This document shows, piece after piece, positions 24,884 to 38,292 of a stretch of DNA of 64,000 nt. This DNA is from Haloprofundus marisrubri (GTDB lineage Archaea > Halobacteriota > Halobacteria > Halobacteriales > Haloferacaceae): contig NZ_LOPU01000013.1 in NCBI RefSeq assembly GCF_001469955.1, positions 35,418 to 99,417 of the forward strand. Direction: 5' to 3'. Position numbers and translations under genes: made by a program. Positions within the stretch are counted from its first letter, which is position 1. Every line of letters begins with the position of its first letter. The notes beneath the pieces were generated by a model. It made no database searches, had not been told where the DNA came from, and was given only the letters and a program-made list of their open reading frames with translations.

Positions 24884-27288
24884 TCGCCGTCGTCGAGGTC
24901 CATCACGATGACGCCCATCGTGTTACGGCCGTACTTCGAGATGTCGTCGACGCGGGTGCGCATAATCTGGCCGTCCTCGCTCATCACGAGCAGGTGGTCG
25001 CCGGAGGCGACGGCGTCGATGGCACAGACGGTCCCGTTTCGGTCGTTGGTCTTGATGTCGATGAGACCTTTCCCGTTTCTCGACTGTTTGCGGTAGTCGT
25101 CGAGGTCACTGCGCTTGCCGTAGCCGTTCTGTGTCACCGTCAGCAACCAGTCGTGCTGGTCCAAGTCGACGGCGGCGACGCCGGCGACGACGTCGTCGTC
25201 GGTGAGGTTGATACCGCGGACGCCGCGGGCGCTGCGACCCATCGCGCGGACTTCGTCCTCGTCGAAGCGGATGCTCATCCCGCCCTCGGTGGCGATGACC
25301 AAATCCCGCTGGCCGTCGGTCACTTCCACGTCGGTGAGTTCGTCGCCGTCTTCGAGTCGGATGGCTCGAATGCCCGTCGAGAGGATGTTCGCAAAGTCGT
25401 CGACGGCGGTCCGCTTTGCGTACCCCTGTTTGGTGACCATCGTGAGGAACTCGTCGTCGTCCATCTCGTCGGTGTTGACGACGGCGGTTATCTCCTCTTG
25501 GTCGTCTAAGTCCAACAGGTTGACCGCGGATTTCCCGCGGGCAGTCCGGCCCATCTCCGGTATCTGGTAGGTTTTCAGTTGGTACACCTGCCCGTGGGTG
25601 GTGAAGACCAACAGATAGTCGTGGGTGTTGGCGAAGAACACCGAGGAGACGCGGTCGTCTTCCTTGAGGTCGGTGCCGATGATACCCTTGCCGCCGCGGC
25701 CCTGCGCGCGGAAGTCGGCGGCGGGCATCCGCTTGATGTAGTCGTCCTCGGTGACGACGACGACCATATCCTCCTGCGGGATGAGGTCTTCGCGGGTGAC
25801 CGTCCCGGTGTCCTCTATGAAACTCGTCCGGCGCTCGTCGCCGTACTCGTCTTTTACCTCCCTGAGTTCGTCTTTGATGACGCCGAGCAGTTCGGACTCG
25901 TTGTCGAGAATCTCGTTGAGACGCTCGATGGTCGCCTGCACGTCCTCGTACTCGTCTTCGATGGCTTCGGCCTCCATCGAGGTCAACGAACCGAGTTGCA
26001 TCGAGACGATGTGGTCGACCTGTGCCGACGAGAAGTCGTACGCTTCCATCAGCGCCTCCTTCGCGTCGTCTCGGCTCTCGGAGTCACGGATGAGGTCGAC
26101 TACGTCGTCGACGTTTTCGAGTGCGGTGAGTCGACCTTCGAGGATGTGCGCGCGGTCCTCGGCTTCTTCGAGGTCGTACTCGCTGCGACGACGCACGACT
26201 TCGCGGCGGTGGCTGACGTACTCCGCCAGCGTCTCCTTGAGGCTGAGAACGCGCGGTTCGCCGTCGACGAGTGCGAGGTTGATGACGCCGAACGTCGATT
26301 CGAGGTGGTGTTCGAGCAGTTGGTTCTTGACGACTTCGGGAATGGCGTCGCGCTTGAGTTCGACGACGACACGGATGCCGTCGCGGTCAGACTCGTCGCG
26401 CAGGTCGCGGACGCCCTCGATTTTGCCTTCGTTGACGTTGTCGGCGATACGCTCGACGAGTCGCGCCTTGTTCTCCTGAAACGGTAGTTCCGTGATGACG
26501 ATGCGCTCGTCGTCTTCGACTTCGTACTCCGCGCGGACGCGGATGCGACCGCGACCCGTCTTGTACGCTTGGTGGACGGCGTTGCGCCCGACGATGTTCG
26601 CACCTGTCGGGAAGTCCGGCCCCTTGACGAACTGCATGAGGTCTTCGACCGTACAGTCGGGGTTGTCGATGAGGTGAATCGTCGCGTCGATGACTTCGCC
26701 GAGGTTGTGCGGCGGGATGTTCGTCGACATCCCGACGGCAATCCCGGAGGAACCGTTGACGAGCAGGTTGGGGAACGACGCGGGGAGCACGTCGGGTTCC
26801 TCAAGCCGGTCGTCGTAGTTCGCGCGGTAGTCGACGGTGTCTTTCTCGATGTCCGAGAGCAGTTCCTCGGCGATAGACGACATGCGCGCCTCCGTGTACC
26901 GCATCGCCGCCGGCGGGTCGCCGTCGACGGAACCGAAGTTCCCCTGACCGTCGACCAGCGGATAGCGCATGGAGAAATCCTGCGCCATGCGGGCGAGGGT
27001 GTCGTAGATGGCGGAGTCGCCGTGCGGGTGGTAGTCACCCATCGTCTCGCCGACGATGGAGGAACTCTTTCGGTGCGAGGAGCGCGCGGTGACGCCCGCC
27101 TCGTGCATCGCGTAGAGGATGCGTCGGTGGACGGGTTTGAGGCCGTCGCGGACGTCCGGGAGGGCGCGGCCCGCGATGACCGACATCGCGTAGTCGATGT
27201 ACGACTGCTCCATCTCGTCTTCGATACGTGCGGTTTGGATGCGCGCGGCCTCTGCGTTCGCGTCCGGGTCCGGAAGTTCTGAACTCAT
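24769..27288 (-). CDS. gyrA: DNA gyrase subunit A
   Basis: Breaks and rejoins DNA in negative supercoiling as A2B2 with GyrB. 839 residues. The catalytic tyrosine is Y131 in AAMRYTEAR. The quinolone region [11 protein letters not shown] keeps the Ser (92) and Asp (96) found in sensitive bacterial enzymes. The GyrA box reads AQGRGGKGI in the C-terminal beta-pinwheel, which identifies gyrase rather than topo IV. The protein ends in a long acidic tail ([19 protein letters not shown]). It follows gyrB by 8 nt on the same transcript. Its 3' end overlaps the convergent DUF389 gene. Confidence 0.98.
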   Translation of the reverse strand: MSSELPDPDANAEAARIQTARIEDEMEQSYIDYAMSVIAGRALPDVRDGLKPVHRRILYAMHEAGVTARSSHRKSSSIVGETMGDYHPHGDSAIYDTLARMAQDFSMRYPLVDGQGNFGSVDGDPPAAMRYTEARMSSIAEELLSDIEKDTVDYRANYDDRLEEPDVLPASFPNLLVNGSSGIAVGMSTNIPPHNLGEVIDATIHLIDNPDCTVEDLMQFVKGPDFPTGANIVGRNAVHQAYKTGRGRIRVRAEYEVEDDERIVITELPFQENKARLVERIADNVNEGKIEGVRDLRDESDRDGIRVVVELKRDAIPEVVKNQLLEHHLESTFGVINLALVDGEPRVLSLKETLAEYVSHRREVVRRRSEYDLEEAEDRAHILEGRLTALENVDDVVDLIRDSESRDDAKEALMEAYDFSSAQVDHIVSMQLGSLTSMEAEAIEDEYEDVQATIERLNEILDNESELLGVIKDELREVKDEYGDERRTSFIEDTGTVTREDLIPQEDMVVVVTEDDYIKRMPAADFRAQGRGGKGIIGTDLKEDDRVSSVFFANTHDYLLVFTTHGQVYQLKTYQIPEMGRTARGKSAVNLLDLDDQEEITAVVNTDEMDDDEFLTMVTKQGYAKRTAVDDFANILSTGIRAIRLEDGDELTDVEVTDGQRDLVIATEGGMSIRFDEDEVRAMGRSARGVRGINLTDDDVVAGVAAVDLDQHDWLLTVTQNGYGKRSDLDDYRKQSRNGKGLIDIKTNDRNGTVCAIDAVASGDHLLVMSEDGQIMRTRVDDISKYGRNTMGVIVMDLDDGDYVAAVDVIPAASVGDVEVEEAEEAEETDETDAVEADE

Positions 27289-27296
27289 ATATTAGA

Positions 27297-29531
<2,235 letters not shown>

Positions 29532-29635
29532 TTATCGGAGTACTCAGGAAAAAGAGATAGTTTAGGAAAGCAATCGTTCGGTATGTGAACGTGCCTCGTA
29601 TGGCGGTTTTCACTTTCACCCTGGTCCCGAACAGG

Positions 29636-29641
29636 TTTTAA
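29636..29641 (+). promoter_or_regulatory. TATA box of top6B
   Basis: TTTTAA lies 29-34 nt before the top6B ATG at 29670, in the fragment CAGGTTTTAACCG. The spacing gives a near-leaderless transcript for the top6B-top6A operon. Confidence 0.5.
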
Positions 29642-29669
29642 CCGTCCCGTTGATAACTGGATTCACAGA

Positions 29670-32090
29670 ATGACCTCGTTTCAGTCGACACTCGGCGAGG
29701 AGGAGGGAATCGCCGACGAGCTGGCGCAGAACCAGCGGTCGATTTCCATCGCCGAGTTCTTCGAGAAGAACAAACATATGCTCGGCTTCGACAGCGGGGC
29801 CAGAGGGCTGGTCACCGCCGTCAAGGAGGCCGTCGACAACGCCCTCGACGCCACCGAAGAAGCCGAAATCGCCCCCGACATCTACGTCGAAATCGCCGAG
29901 GCCGGCGACTACTATCGCCTCGTCGTCGAAGACAACGGACCGGGTATCACCAAAGAGCAGGTCCCGAAGGTGTTCGGGAAACTCCTCTACGGTTCTCGCT
30001 TTCACGCCCGCGAGCAGTCGCGCGGTCAGCAGGGTATCGGTATCTCCGCCGCCGTTCTCTACTCGCAACTGACCAGCGGTAAGCCCGCGAAAATCACCTC
30101 CAGAACGCAGGGCAGCGCCGAGGCACAGTACTTCGAACTCGTCGTCGACACCGACAAGAACGACCCCGAGATTCGCAAGTCGAAGGAGACGTCGTGGGAC
30201 CGCCCGCACGGCACGCGCATCGAACTGGAGATGGAGGCGAACATGCGCGCCCGACAGCAACTTCACGACTACATCAAGCACACGGCGGTCGTCAACCCCC
30301 ACGCCCGCTTCGAGTTGCGCGAACCGGGACTCGACGAACCCCTCAAGTTCGAGCGCGCAACCGACCAGTTGCCCGCCAAAACCGAGGAGATTCGCCCGCA
30401 CCCCCACGGCGTCGAACTCGGGACGTTGCTCAAGATGCTCGGCGCGACGGACTCGTACTCTATCTCGGGGTTCCTCCAAGAGGAGTTCACCCGCGTCGGC
30501 CAGAAGACGGCGACGAAGGTGTTGAACAACTTCCGCGACAACCACTTCGGCCGTGAGATGTCGTGGCCCGCCGTCGCCGACGCCGACGAACTCGAAGCGA
30601 CCATCGCCGACGCCGTCTCCGGGAAAGGCCCGGAGGCGACGACCCAGTTCGCGTCCGGCGTCGCCGACGTGCTGACTTCCCGCGAGCGAACCAGCCACTA
30701 CGAACTCGTCGACATCGTTGCGAACGTCGCCGAAGGAGTACAGGAAGAGACGGGGAAAACGTTCGGCAAGACGGTTCGAGAGAACGCCGTCGAAGCCGCG
30801 TGGGCCGAACTGACCCACCACGAGGAGACCGACGAGGGAACCGAGTCGGCGCTGGTGTCGACGATACACGCCGCCGTCGACGAGGCGACGAGTACCCAGA
30901 AAGACGACGCGACGGTCCACGGCCTCGCCGAACGCCTCGCCCGCAAGTTCGCCGCACTCGAAGACGACAGACACCGCCTCTCGCGGAAAGCCCTCCGAGC
31001 GCTCGTCGACGACGCCGCCGACGCCACCGTCGAGTACGACGACGCGGCGTTCGGTGAGACGGCCCGCGAGAACGTCACCGACGTGCTCTGGGGGGCGATG
31101 CGGACGGTCCCCGACGACGCGCCGCCGGTGCGCGAAGTCGCCGACGACCGAGACGCCGCGAGCGACCTGCTCGAAGCGATGCGCGTCACCGACATCCTCG
31201 CGCCACCGACGGAGTGTCTCTCACCCATCACCGCCGAACTCGTCGAAGCGGGTCTCCGAAAGGAGTACGACGCCGACTTCTACGCGGCGGCGACCCGCGA
31301 CGCCGAAGTCCACGGCGGCGACCCGTTCATCGTCGAAGCCGGCATCGCTTACGGCGGCGAACTCGCCGCCGAAGGGAGCGTCGACTTGCTTCGCTTCGCC
31401 AACCGCGTTCCACTGGTGTACCAGCGCGGCGCGTGTGCGACGACGGACGTGGTCAAAGGTATCGGCTGGCGTAACTACGGACTGGACCAACCCGGCGGCA
31501 GCGGGATGCCGAACGGCCCCGCGGTCATCATGGTCCACGTCGCCTCGACGAACGTTCCGTTCACGAGCGAGTCGAAGGACGCGCTGGCGAACATCCCGGC
31601 CATCGAAGACGAGATAGAACTCGCCATCCGCGAGGCGGCCCGCGAACTGAAATCGTATCTGAAAAAGCGCCGTTCGATGCAGCAGCGCCGCGAGAAACAG
31701 AACGTCCTCGGACAGATTCTCCCCGAGATGGCCGACAAAGTGTCGGAAGTCACCGGGAGAGACCGGCCGAACATCGACGGCGCGATGGCCCGCATCATGA
31801 ACAACGTGAGCGTCGAACGCCGCGTCGAAGACGGCGAGGTGACGCTCAGCATCCGCAACTACTCGGACCGAAGCGAGCAGTTGGACATCACCGACATCGT
31901 CTCGGTCGAACCGGAGGGCCTCAACGGTGAGGCCAACGTTGTCGACTTGGACGGCGAGTGGTTCGTCCAGTGGAAACCTTCGGTTCCTTCGGGCGAGTCG
32001 GCGACGCTCTCGTATACGGTCGGCGCGGACGCAACGTTCGACATCGACGTCGACGGTGTCGAAAAAGAGCGACTGACGGTGAACGCGTAA
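29670..32090 (+). CDS. top6B: DNA topoisomerase VI subunit B
   Basis: The ATPase subunit of the type IIB topoisomerase that decatenates and relaxes DNA. 806 residues. GHKL motifs are [27 protein letters not shown] and [21 protein letters not shown]. After the H2TH and transducer domains comes a C-terminal immunoglobulin-like region (about 720-806). Compared with other archaeal TopVIB, an acidic insert between about residues 300 and 480 makes the protein long, as in other haloarchaea. One nucleotide separates its TAA from the top6A ATG. Confidence 0.97.
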   Translation: MTSFQSTLGEEEGIADELAQNQRSISIAEFFEKNKHMLGFDSGARGLVTAVKEAVDNALDATEEAEIAPDIYVEIAEAGDYYRLVVEDNGPGITKEQVPKVFGKLLYGSRFHAREQSRGQQGIGISAAVLYSQLTSGKPAKITSRTQGSAEAQYFELVVDTDKNDPEIRKSKETSWDRPHGTRIELEMEANMRARQQLHDYIKHTAVVNPHARFELREPGLDEPLKFERATDQLPAKTEEIRPHPHGVELGTLLKMLGATDSYSISGFLQEEFTRVGQKTATKVLNNFRDNHFGREMSWPAVADADELEATIADAVSGKGPEATTQFASGVADVLTSRERTSHYELVDIVANVAEGVQEETGKTFGKTVRENAVEAAWAELTHHEETDEGTESALVSTIHAAVDEATSTQKDDATVHGLAERLARKFAALEDDRHRLSRKALRALVDDAADATVEYDDAAFGETARENVTDVLWGAMRTVPDDAPPVREVADDRDAASDLLEAMRVTDILAPPTECLSPITAELVEAGLRKEYDADFYAAATRDAEVHGGDPFIVEAGIAYGGELAAEGSVDLLRFANRVPLVYQRGACATTDVVKGIGWRNYGLDQPGGSGMPNGPAVIMVHVASTNVPFTSESKDALANIPAIEDEIELAIREAARELKSYLKKRRSMQQRREKQNVLGQILPEMADKVSEVTGRDRPNIDGAMARIMNNVSVERRVEDGEVTLSIRNYSDRSEQLDITDIVSVEPEGLNGEANVVDLDGEWFVQWKPSVPSGESATLSYTVGADATFDIDVDGVEKERLTVNA

Positions 32091-32091
32091 T

Positions 32092-33192
32092 ATGAGTTCA
32101 GACACGGAACTACAAGACGAGAAAGCCCGCGAGCGTCTCATCGACCTCGCGGCGGAGTTTTACGACCAGTTCGCCGGCGGGCAGATTCCGGAGATGGAAC
32201 TGCCTACCCGGACGAAAAGCAACATCGAGTACGACGAGGACAGCCACGTCTGGGTGTACGGCGACCGAACCAGCACCCGCAGTGCAAACAGCGTCCGCGG
32301 CGCGCGGAAACTGCTCAAGGCCATCTACACCATCGATTTCCTCGCCCAGCAGTTAGACGAGGGCCGCTCGTCGACGCTGCGTGAGTTGTACTACCTCTCG
32401 GAGTCGTGGGACTCGAAGGAAGCGGGGTTCAACGACCAAGACGAGTCAAACCAGTTGGTCGAAGACCTCGAAATCGTCTCGGAAGTCACCCGCGAGGACT
32501 TCCACATGCGCCCCGAAGAGTCGGGAGCGACGCTGATGGGACCGCTTCGCATCCGCGAGCAGACGCGACGAGGCGAACGCGAGATTCACTGTCAGGAGGA
32601 CGTCGGCGAAGGTGGCTACCAGATTCCGAACAACCCCGACACCATCGAGTTCTTGGACCACGACATCGAGTTCGTCCTCTGCGTGGAGACCGGTGGGATG
32701 CGTGACCGACTCGTCGAGAACGGCTTCGACGAGGACCACGGCGCGATGGTCGTCCACCTGAAAGGCCAACCCGCCCGCGCGACCCGCCGTATCACCAAGC
32801 GTCTCCACGACGAACTCGATTTGCCGGTCGTCGTCTTCACTGACGGCGACCCGTGGTCGTACCGCATCTACGGCTCCGTGGCGTACGGCTCCATCAAATC
32901 CGCACACCTCTCGGAGTATCTGGCGACACCCGAAGCGAAGTTCGTAGGCATTCAACCGCAGGACATCGTCGACTACGACCTGCCGACGGACCCGCTGTCG
33001 GATTCGGACATCAACGCGCTCGAAAGCGAGTTGGAGGACCCGCGGTTCCAGACGGAGTACTGGACCGAGCAGATAAATCTCCAACTCGACATCGGCAAGA
33101 AGGCAGAGCAGCAGGCGCTCGCGTCTCGCGGTCTGGACTTCGTCACCGACACGTACCTCCCCGAGCGACTCGGCGAGATGGGCATTCTGTAG
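32092..33192 (+). CDS. top6A: DNA topoisomerase VI subunit A
   Basis: The DNA-cleaving subunit, homologous to Spo11. 366 residues. The catalytic tyrosine is in the pair YY at 100-101 of [13 protein letters not shown], within the winged-helix 5Y-CAP domain. The Toprim metal site is seen in VLCVETGGM and [22 protein letters not shown]. The protein ends in [11 protein letters not shown], typical of TopVIA. Translation is probably coupled to top6B, which provides the ATPase. It converges with the zinc-ribbon gene, 5 nt apart. Confidence 0.97.
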   Translation: MSSDTELQDEKARERLIDLAAEFYDQFAGGQIPEMELPTRTKSNIEYDEDSHVWVYGDRTSTRSANSVRGARKLLKAIYTIDFLAQQLDEGRSSTLRELYYLSESWDSKEAGFNDQDESNQLVEDLEIVSEVTREDFHMRPEESGATLMGPLRIREQTRRGEREIHCQEDVGEGGYQIPNNPDTIEFLDHDIEFVLCVETGGMRDRLVENGFDEDHGAMVVHLKGQPARATRRITKRLHDELDLPVVVFTDGDPWSYRIYGSVAYGSIKSAHLSEYLATPEAKFVGIQPQDIVDYDLPTDPLSDSDINALESELEDPRFQTEYWTEQINLQLDIGKKAEQQALASRGLDFVTDTYLPERLGEMGIL

Positions 33193-33197
33193 ACGGG

Positions 33198-34031
33198 TTA
33201 GGCGAGTTCGCGGACGACTTGTCTGTCTTTGGCCGCCGACGTGTCGATATCTTCCTCGACGACACAGTGGTGACAGTAGCTGTTCGACCCCTGTTCGTGG
33301 GTTCTCAGCGGGACCCCAGCGAGGTACGTTTTATCGGCGAACGAGCGGGTCACACCGCCGCGGGCGCGTTTGCCGCAGACGACGCAGCGCTCGTCGTCGG
33401 CGGCGGATTCGGTGTCGACGTGGCGTTCGCGGCCGAACGTCGTCAGCGACTGCTCCCTGTTCAGTCGGTCCTGTATCGGTGGGAACACGAACACACCGGC
33501 GGCGAGAAGCAACAGCCCAAAGAAGAGGCTGCTGACGGTGCCACTGGACATCGCCATGACGCCCATCAGTACGAGGAGGATACCGACGGCGACGCCGCCC
33601 GCGGTTGCGAGGTCGACGCCGAACGTCGAGCGACTGCTCGACCGGCCGTCGACCCACCGTTCGGTGCCGTCGGCGCGGAGTTCCGCACGCGATGCGCCCG
33701 GTGAGTAGCGATACCACGCGTACGCGAGGTTGGCGAGGCCGGCGGTAAAGCCGGTGACGATGAATATCAGAACGTGCGCCGGTATCGACCCGAAGCCGCG
33801 CTTGATGACGACGACTCGGTCGCCGTAGTCTTGCTCTATCTCCCAGCCGTGGACGGTGTACTCGCGGACGCGCTGTCGGAACGGTGACAGCGTCGCGCCC
33901 GCGCTTGCGCCCGAAGCCGACTCGCTGGAGGACGAGACGGACGTGCCGCACTGCGAACAGAACGACGCCCCTGAGGTGAGACTCGCGCCGCAGTCCGCAC
34001 AGAAGTTCGGCGTCGACGATTCGAGGACCAT
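33198..34031 (-). CDS. Membrane protein with N- and C-terminal zinc ribbons
   Basis: 277 residues. The N-terminus has two CxxC knuckles (FCADCGASLTSGASFCSQCG), followed by a Ser-rich linker, a pleckstrin-like soluble stretch (VHGWEIEQDYGDRVVVIKRGFG), about four membrane helices (HVLIFIVTGFTAGLANLAYAWY; AGGVAVGILLVLMGVMAM; VSSLFFGLLLLAAGVFVF) and a second metal site with CVVCGKRA and YCHHCVVEED. Both zinc domains would lie in the cytoplasm. The family occurs in haloarchaea, but the function is unknown. Confidence 0.7.
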   Translation of the reverse strand: MVLESSTPNFCADCGASLTSGASFCSQCGTSVSSSSESASGASAGATLSPFRQRVREYTVHGWEIEQDYGDRVVVIKRGFGSIPAHVLIFIVTGFTAGLANLAYAWYRYSPGASRAELRADGTERWVDGRSSSRSTFGVDLATAGGVAVGILLVLMGVMAMSSGTVSSLFFGLLLLAAGVFVFPPIQDRLNREQSLTTFGRERHVDTESAADDERCVVCGKRARGGVTRSFADKTYLAGVPLRTHEQGSNSYCHHCVVEEDIDTSAAKDRQVVRELA

Positions 34032-34081
34032 ACTCGAAATCGACGCTCGTCCGACAAGTAACTTACGTGAGATGACCCGGC

Positions 34082-34921
34082 TCAGTCGAGTCGCGCCATC
34101 GCCTCGGTCTGTCCGCGGAGAAATCGTCTGACCGTCGCGTCGACGGTCGCTTGCCGCTCTTCGAACGCGCCGTGACCGACACCGCCGAGCAACGCGAGTC
34201 GACCCTCCGGGATTCCCGCAACCGTCTCACGGAGTATCTCCTCGGTGAAGAAGTGGTCGTGTGCGCCGCCGACGACGAGCGTCGGCGCGTCGATGTTGCC
34301 GAGTCGCCGCCGCGAATCGTGGTCCAGACAGGCGCGACAGGAGACTCCCACGTCCGACCCGACGAGCGGGTCCGGCACGAACCGGCCACCGACCAGTTGA
34401 AGCAGCGGCGGGTACAGCGTCGAGCGGTAGCCGCTGTACGTCACCGCGACGCTGTCGAGGAGGATTTCGCGCCACTCGTCGCGTTCGGCCCACGACGACC
34501 ATCGGCCGAGTGTTTCGGCCCCCTCCTGTCCGACGTAGCACCCGCTGACACCGAGAACGAGACGGCGAGTCAACTGGGGGTAGTCCGCGGCGAACTGCTG
34601 GGCGACGAGGCCGCCCATCGAGAGACCGAGCACGGACGCGGAGCCGATATCGGCGACCACCTCGGCGTAGTCGGCGGCCATGTCGCGTGTCGTGTGGCCG
34701 GCGGGCATCCCACGGGGACGACTGACGACCCAGACGGTGTACTCGTCGGTGTAGCGCCGGTAGTAGTAGTTTGCGAGCAACTCGGCGACCACGCGGGACG
34801 GCTCTCGACCCGACAGTGGGTCACTCAGTCCCGGAAAGACGACCAGTCGCCGCGGACCGGTTCCGACCCGATGGTAGGGGTGCCGGCCGTCGAGGTACCC
34901 GTAGTCGATGCGGTTGCCCAC
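34082..34921 (-). CDS. Alpha/beta hydrolase
   Basis: 279 residues of the alpha/beta hydrolase fold. The nucleophile is S101 in GLSMGGLVAQQ. The acid is likely the Asp in VVGGAHDHFF (about 219) and the base the His in GGVGHGAFEER (about 245). The early GLSDPL loop may form the oxyanion hole. Substrate unknown; esterases and lactonases share this pattern. The gene starts 6 nt after the MBL-fold gene on the same strand, so both are probably one operon and may act on related esters or lactones. Confidence 0.82.
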   Translation of the reverse strand: MGNRIDYGYLDGRHPYHRVGTGPRRLVVFPGLSDPLSGREPSRVVAELLANYYYRRYTDEYTVWVVSRPRGMPAGHTTRDMAADYAEVVADIGSASVLGLSMGGLVAQQFAADYPQLTRRLVLGVSGCYVGQEGAETLGRWSSWAERDEWREILLDSVAVTYSGYRSTLYPPLLQLVGGRFVPDPLVGSDVGVSCRACLDHDSRRRLGNIDAPTLVVGGAHDHFFTEEILRETVAGIPEGRLALLGGVGHGAFEERQATVDATVRRFLRGQTEAMARLD

Positions 34922-34927
34922 GGGTGT

Positions 34928-35629
34928 TCACCGTTCGTCCAGTACGACCGGAACGCCGCGTGAGGCGACGTCGGCGGCGAACGCCCGGGAGTCCGTCTCC
35001 AACTCCTCGAACGTGTCGTAGTGGATGGGCAAGACGAGGTCGGGGTCGAGCGTCTCCGCGAGGTCCGCGGCCTCCTGTCGGTCCATCGTGAACGCGCCGC
35101 CGATAGGTGGCAGAAACAGCGACACCTCCAGCTGTTCGTGGCCCTCCAGCACGTCGGAGTCACCCGGCCAGAACACCGTCTTGCCACCGACCGCGAGCAA
35201 GTAGCCCACGCCGAACCCCTCCGGGTGATAGGGTTCGCCGTCGTCTCGAGTGTGGGGACCACCGGGTTCGTTGTACGCCGGCAGCGTCCATACGTCCGCG
35301 CCGTCGACCGAGAAGCGGTCCTCTTGGGCGAGCGTCACGACGTCGTACTCCAGTTGGTCCAGCGGCGTCACGTCGCGGTCGGTGTCGCCGGCCTCGATGC
35401 CGCCGTAGGCGACGACCGTCGCGTCGTCTTTGGCGACGCGTTCGATTGCCTCGGAGTCGTAGTGGTGGATGTGTGTGACGCAGACCAAATCGCCGTCTTT
35501 CGCGTCGTAGTCGTCCAAGACCCCATAACGACCGGGGTCGAGGTAGACGACGAACCCGTCGGGCGTCTCGATTCTGACCGTCGCGTAGCCGAACCAATCC
35601 ACGGTGAGACCGTCGTGTCGAACCGTCAT
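34928..35629 (-). CDS. MBL-fold metal-dependent hydrolase (UlaG-like)
   Basis: 233 residues of the metallo-beta-lactamase fold. The metal site motif is THIHHYDSEAIE (about 52-62), an HxH-xD variant with a displaced histidine, as in UlaG-like proteins. Further ligands are likely in FWPGDSDV (Asp, about 156) and VLPIHYDTFEE (His, about 205). The N-terminal DWFGYATVRIETPDG is typical of the L-ascorbate-6-phosphate-lactonase-like branch. First gene of a pair with the alpha/beta hydrolase; specificity is not known. Confidence 0.83.
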   Translation of the reverse strand: MTVRHDGLTVDWFGYATVRIETPDGFVVYLDPGRYGVLDDYDAKDGDLVCVTHIHHYDSEAIERVAKDDATVVAYGGIEAGDTDRDVTPLDQLEYDVVTLAQEDRFSVDGADVWTLPAYNEPGGPHTRDDGEPYHPEGFGVGYLLAVGGKTVFWPGDSDVLEGHEQLEVSLFLPPIGGAFTMDRQEAADLAETLDPDLVLPIHYDTFEELETDSRAFAADVASRGVPVVLDER

Positions 35630-35742
35630 ACCGTGTGAGTCGAAGCGCGCCGGGATAAATCACGCACGTCTTCGCAGTCGCTGTGAGTCCGTGATACACT
35701 CTTGCCGCCCGTCAGCACGCCGCAGTAGCGGCTTCGTTCGCG

Positions 35743-37431
35743 TTACTGGCGCTCGGCGAGTCGTTCGACTCGTGAGAGCGTGTCGGCGCTCTCGGGCGCT
35801 TTGTCCTCGCGGACCGAGAGAAACCGCGGGAACCGGAGCGCGTACCCCGACGAGTACGTCGGCGAGCGCTGAATCTCCTCGTAGCCGACCTCGAACACCG
35901 TCGACGGCCGAATTTCTACCTCACGACCCTCTTGGGCGACGATTTCGGGTTCGAGCCGCTCGGTCAGTGTAGCGAGTTCTTCGTCTGTGATACCCGTCGC
36001 CACCTTCCCGAGCGTCTCGAACGTCCCGTTCTCGTCGCGCGCCGAGAGCAGAAACGTCCCCAAGAACTGCGCGCGCCGGCCCTCGCCCCACTCCGCACCC
36101 GTGACGACGAGGTCCAACGTCTCCACGTCGGGTTTCCGTTTCAGCCAGTGCTTGCCGCGGTTGCCCGGCGAGTACGTCGAGTCGGGGTCTTTCAGCATGA
36201 TGCCTTCGTGACCCGCCTCCAGCGCGTCGGCCTCGAAGACGGCTATCTCGTCGGGGTCGGCCGAACGAAGCAGCGTCGAGACGGCCGCCTCGTCGTCGAC
36301 GACGGCGGAGAGTCGGTCGTGTCGTGTCGCCAGTGGCTCTTCGAGCAGGTCGTCACCGTCGGCGTGCAGACAGTCGAAGGCGTGCAGACGGAGCGTCACC
36401 TCCTCGCGCATCCGTGCCACGTCGTGTTTTCGCCGGAACCTACGCAGCACTTCCTGAAACGGAAGCGGGTCGCCCGCGTCGTCGACGGCGACGACTTCGC
36501 CGTCGAGAATCGCGGGTACGTCGACCGACTCCGCCACGAAATCGACGATTTCGGGCAGTGCGTCGGTCACGTCCTCCATGTTGCGCGAGTAGACGGAGAT
36601 GTCCGTCGACTGCGAGGCCGGCTCGGCGTCGCCGTCGACTTTTCGGTGAATCTGGACCCGTGCGCCGTCGTACTTCGTCTCGACGGCCGCGTCGTCCCAC
36701 TCGTCAAGGGCGTCGGTCACGGTGCCCGCTTGTGCGAGCATCGCCTGCACAGGTCGGCCGACTTCGAGACCGGTTGCATCGAGGCCTCCAACCCCTTCGT
36801 CGCGGGCGATTCCGGCCACCCGTCCGTAGTCGTTCGACACCTGCAACGCGCGTTCGACGTTCTCGGTGGGAACCTCGAACGCCTCCGCAATGGCGTCACG
36901 GACTGCGCCCTCACCGACGCCGATGCGCATCTCCGAGAGGACGATTCGGGCGAGATAACGCGCTTCTTCGGGCGAACACCGATTGAACAGACCGAACAGC
37001 GTGTCGACTTTGCGGTCTTGGCTTCCCGACCCCGCCGCCGCCGCGAGCGACCGGAGCGTCTCGTCGACCTCGGCGACGGTCAACTCGGTCGTCTCTCCGG
37101 ACCCGAACGCGGCCAGTCCCTGCTGGCCGCCGAACTCGTAACTGGCGGCGACGGTTCCGATTTCCCCCGTTTCGGCCAGTTTTCTCTCCACGTCGTCGGC
37201 GGTCACGTTCGGGCCAGCAGCGCGAGAAATCGCGTCGTAGCAGAGACGCGGGCCGACATCGAGCGTCGCCGACTGCCACGCCGGAAACACGCGTCCCTGC
37301 ACGAATCGCGCGACGACCGGTAGGTCGGGTCCGGCCATCTGAAACATCTCCGCCAACAGCGCGACGATTTCGAGGTCTGCCGCTTCCGCCTCGATGCTCG
37401 CTGCTCGGTCGGTGAACGCCGCGAACTCCAT
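35743..37431 (-). CDS. lig: ATP-dependent DNA ligase
   Basis: Seals nicks in replication and repair through a ligase-AMP intermediate. 562 residues. The AMP-accepting lysine is K253 in ETKYDGARVQIH. Later motifs are DGEVVAVD, HAFDCLHADGDDL, EGIMLKDPDSTYSPGNRGKHWLKRKP (motif IV/V) and an OB domain. The N-terminal 240 residues are the archaeal DNA-binding domain. The start MEFAAFTDR is chosen because the frame upstream (to 37623) is Arg-rich and unlike haloarchaeal protein. A PCNA-interacting motif was not identified. Confidence 0.95.
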   Translation of the reverse strand: MEFAAFTDRAASIEAEAADLEIVALLAEMFQMAGPDLPVVARFVQGRVFPAWQSATLDVGPRLCYDAISRAAGPNVTADDVERKLAETGEIGTVAASYEFGGQQGLAAFGSGETTELTVAEVDETLRSLAAAAGSGSQDRKVDTLFGLFNRCSPEEARYLARIVLSEMRIGVGEGAVRDAIAEAFEVPTENVERALQVSNDYGRVAGIARDEGVGGLDATGLEVGRPVQAMLAQAGTVTDALDEWDDAAVETKYDGARVQIHRKVDGDAEPASQSTDISVYSRNMEDVTDALPEIVDFVAESVDVPAILDGEVVAVDDAGDPLPFQEVLRRFRRKHDVARMREEVTLRLHAFDCLHADGDDLLEEPLATRHDRLSAVVDDEAAVSTLLRSADPDEIAVFEADALEAGHEGIMLKDPDSTYSPGNRGKHWLKRKPDVETLDLVVTGAEWGEGRRAQFLGTFLLSARDENGTFETLGKVATGITDEELATLTERLEPEIVAQEGREVEIRPSTVFEVGYEEIQRSPTYSSGYALRFPRFLSVREDKAPESADTLSRVERLAERQ

Positions 37432-37690
37432 CGCACGGCCGTACTCACGTTCTCGGTTTAACTGTCCCGTCTCGGTGTCAAGACCCTCGGTTCGGTGCCG
37501 CTGGAGGACGTAGCCGACGTAACGACTCCGTCGAAACTTTCGGGTGGCACAGCGAAAGTGCGCACTGAACGCACCGCACCAACTCGTCGTGGCTTCGGTC
37601 CCGTTCGTACACGAACGGAGCATCTCCTACTTAAAAGCCATTGAGCCGCAGGTTGTAGCTATATCACTAAGCTTCTGGTCCTACTATGAA

Positions 37691-38101
37691 ATGTCAGACG
37701 ACGGCTTTAGAGATTCTGGTGACGGGAACACCAGCGAAAGTCCGGTCCCCGACTCGATAACACGCAATCAAACCGTCACCGAAGGACTCGATATCGTCTG
37801 TAGTCTGTTGGCCAGTCCCCGTCGTCGGTATCTGCTGTATTACCTGTTATCGCTCGACGACGCTGTCGGCGAACTCGACGCGGCCGTCAACGCGGTTCAG
37901 GCGTACGAAGCCGCTGGAAACCGTACGGACAACCCGCCACCGCGCGAGAGTCTCAAAATCGATTTACATCACAACCATCTCCCACGACTGGCCGAGACGA
38001 GAAACTGCGCATACGACCGCCGACGAGGCACGATTCGATTTACGCCTCACCCCACACTCGAAGAACTAGTCGAACACACCCGCTACAAGGAACTGAACTG
38101 A
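37691..38101 (+). CDS. Small HTH-like haloarchaeal protein (DUF7344-type)
   Basis: 136 residues. The central part GLDIVCSLLASPRRRYLLYYLLSLDDAVGELDAAVNAV, followed by LKIDLHHNHLPRLAETRNCAYDRRRGTIRFTP, has the helix-helix-wing layout of the short haloarchaeal DUF7344 winged-helix proteins. The disordered N-terminus (DGFRDSGDGNTSESPV) precedes it. These proteins are presumed DNA-binding regulators. The start MSDDGFRD lies about 30 nt after TATATCAC. The target is unknown; ligase is divergent. Confidence 0.65.
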   Translation: MSDDGFRDSGDGNTSESPVPDSITRNQTVTEGLDIVCSLLASPRRRYLLYYLLSLDDAVGELDAAVNAVQAYEAAGNRTDNPPPRESLKIDLHHNHLPRLAETRNCAYDRRRGTIRFTPHPTLEELVEHTRYKELN

Positions 38102-38292
38102 GACCACGTCTCTCTTCTGTGCGACCTGACCGAGTTGTCGTTGGGAGATCGTTTCGACCAAGCGGACGTAACCGACCCGATTACCGCATTCGACGCCCCC
38201 GAGGCCGCTGACTCGCTCTTACCAGCGAGACAAACATTCCTTCCGCGGAGAGAGTGGGAGTGTTCTTATGATGAAATCACTTTATCTAACGT

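Noticed and set aside
37432..37623. N-terminal extension of DNA ligase
   Set aside because: The extra 64 residues are Arg/Cys/Thr-rich and not part of archaeal ligases; the domain begins at MEFAAFTDR.
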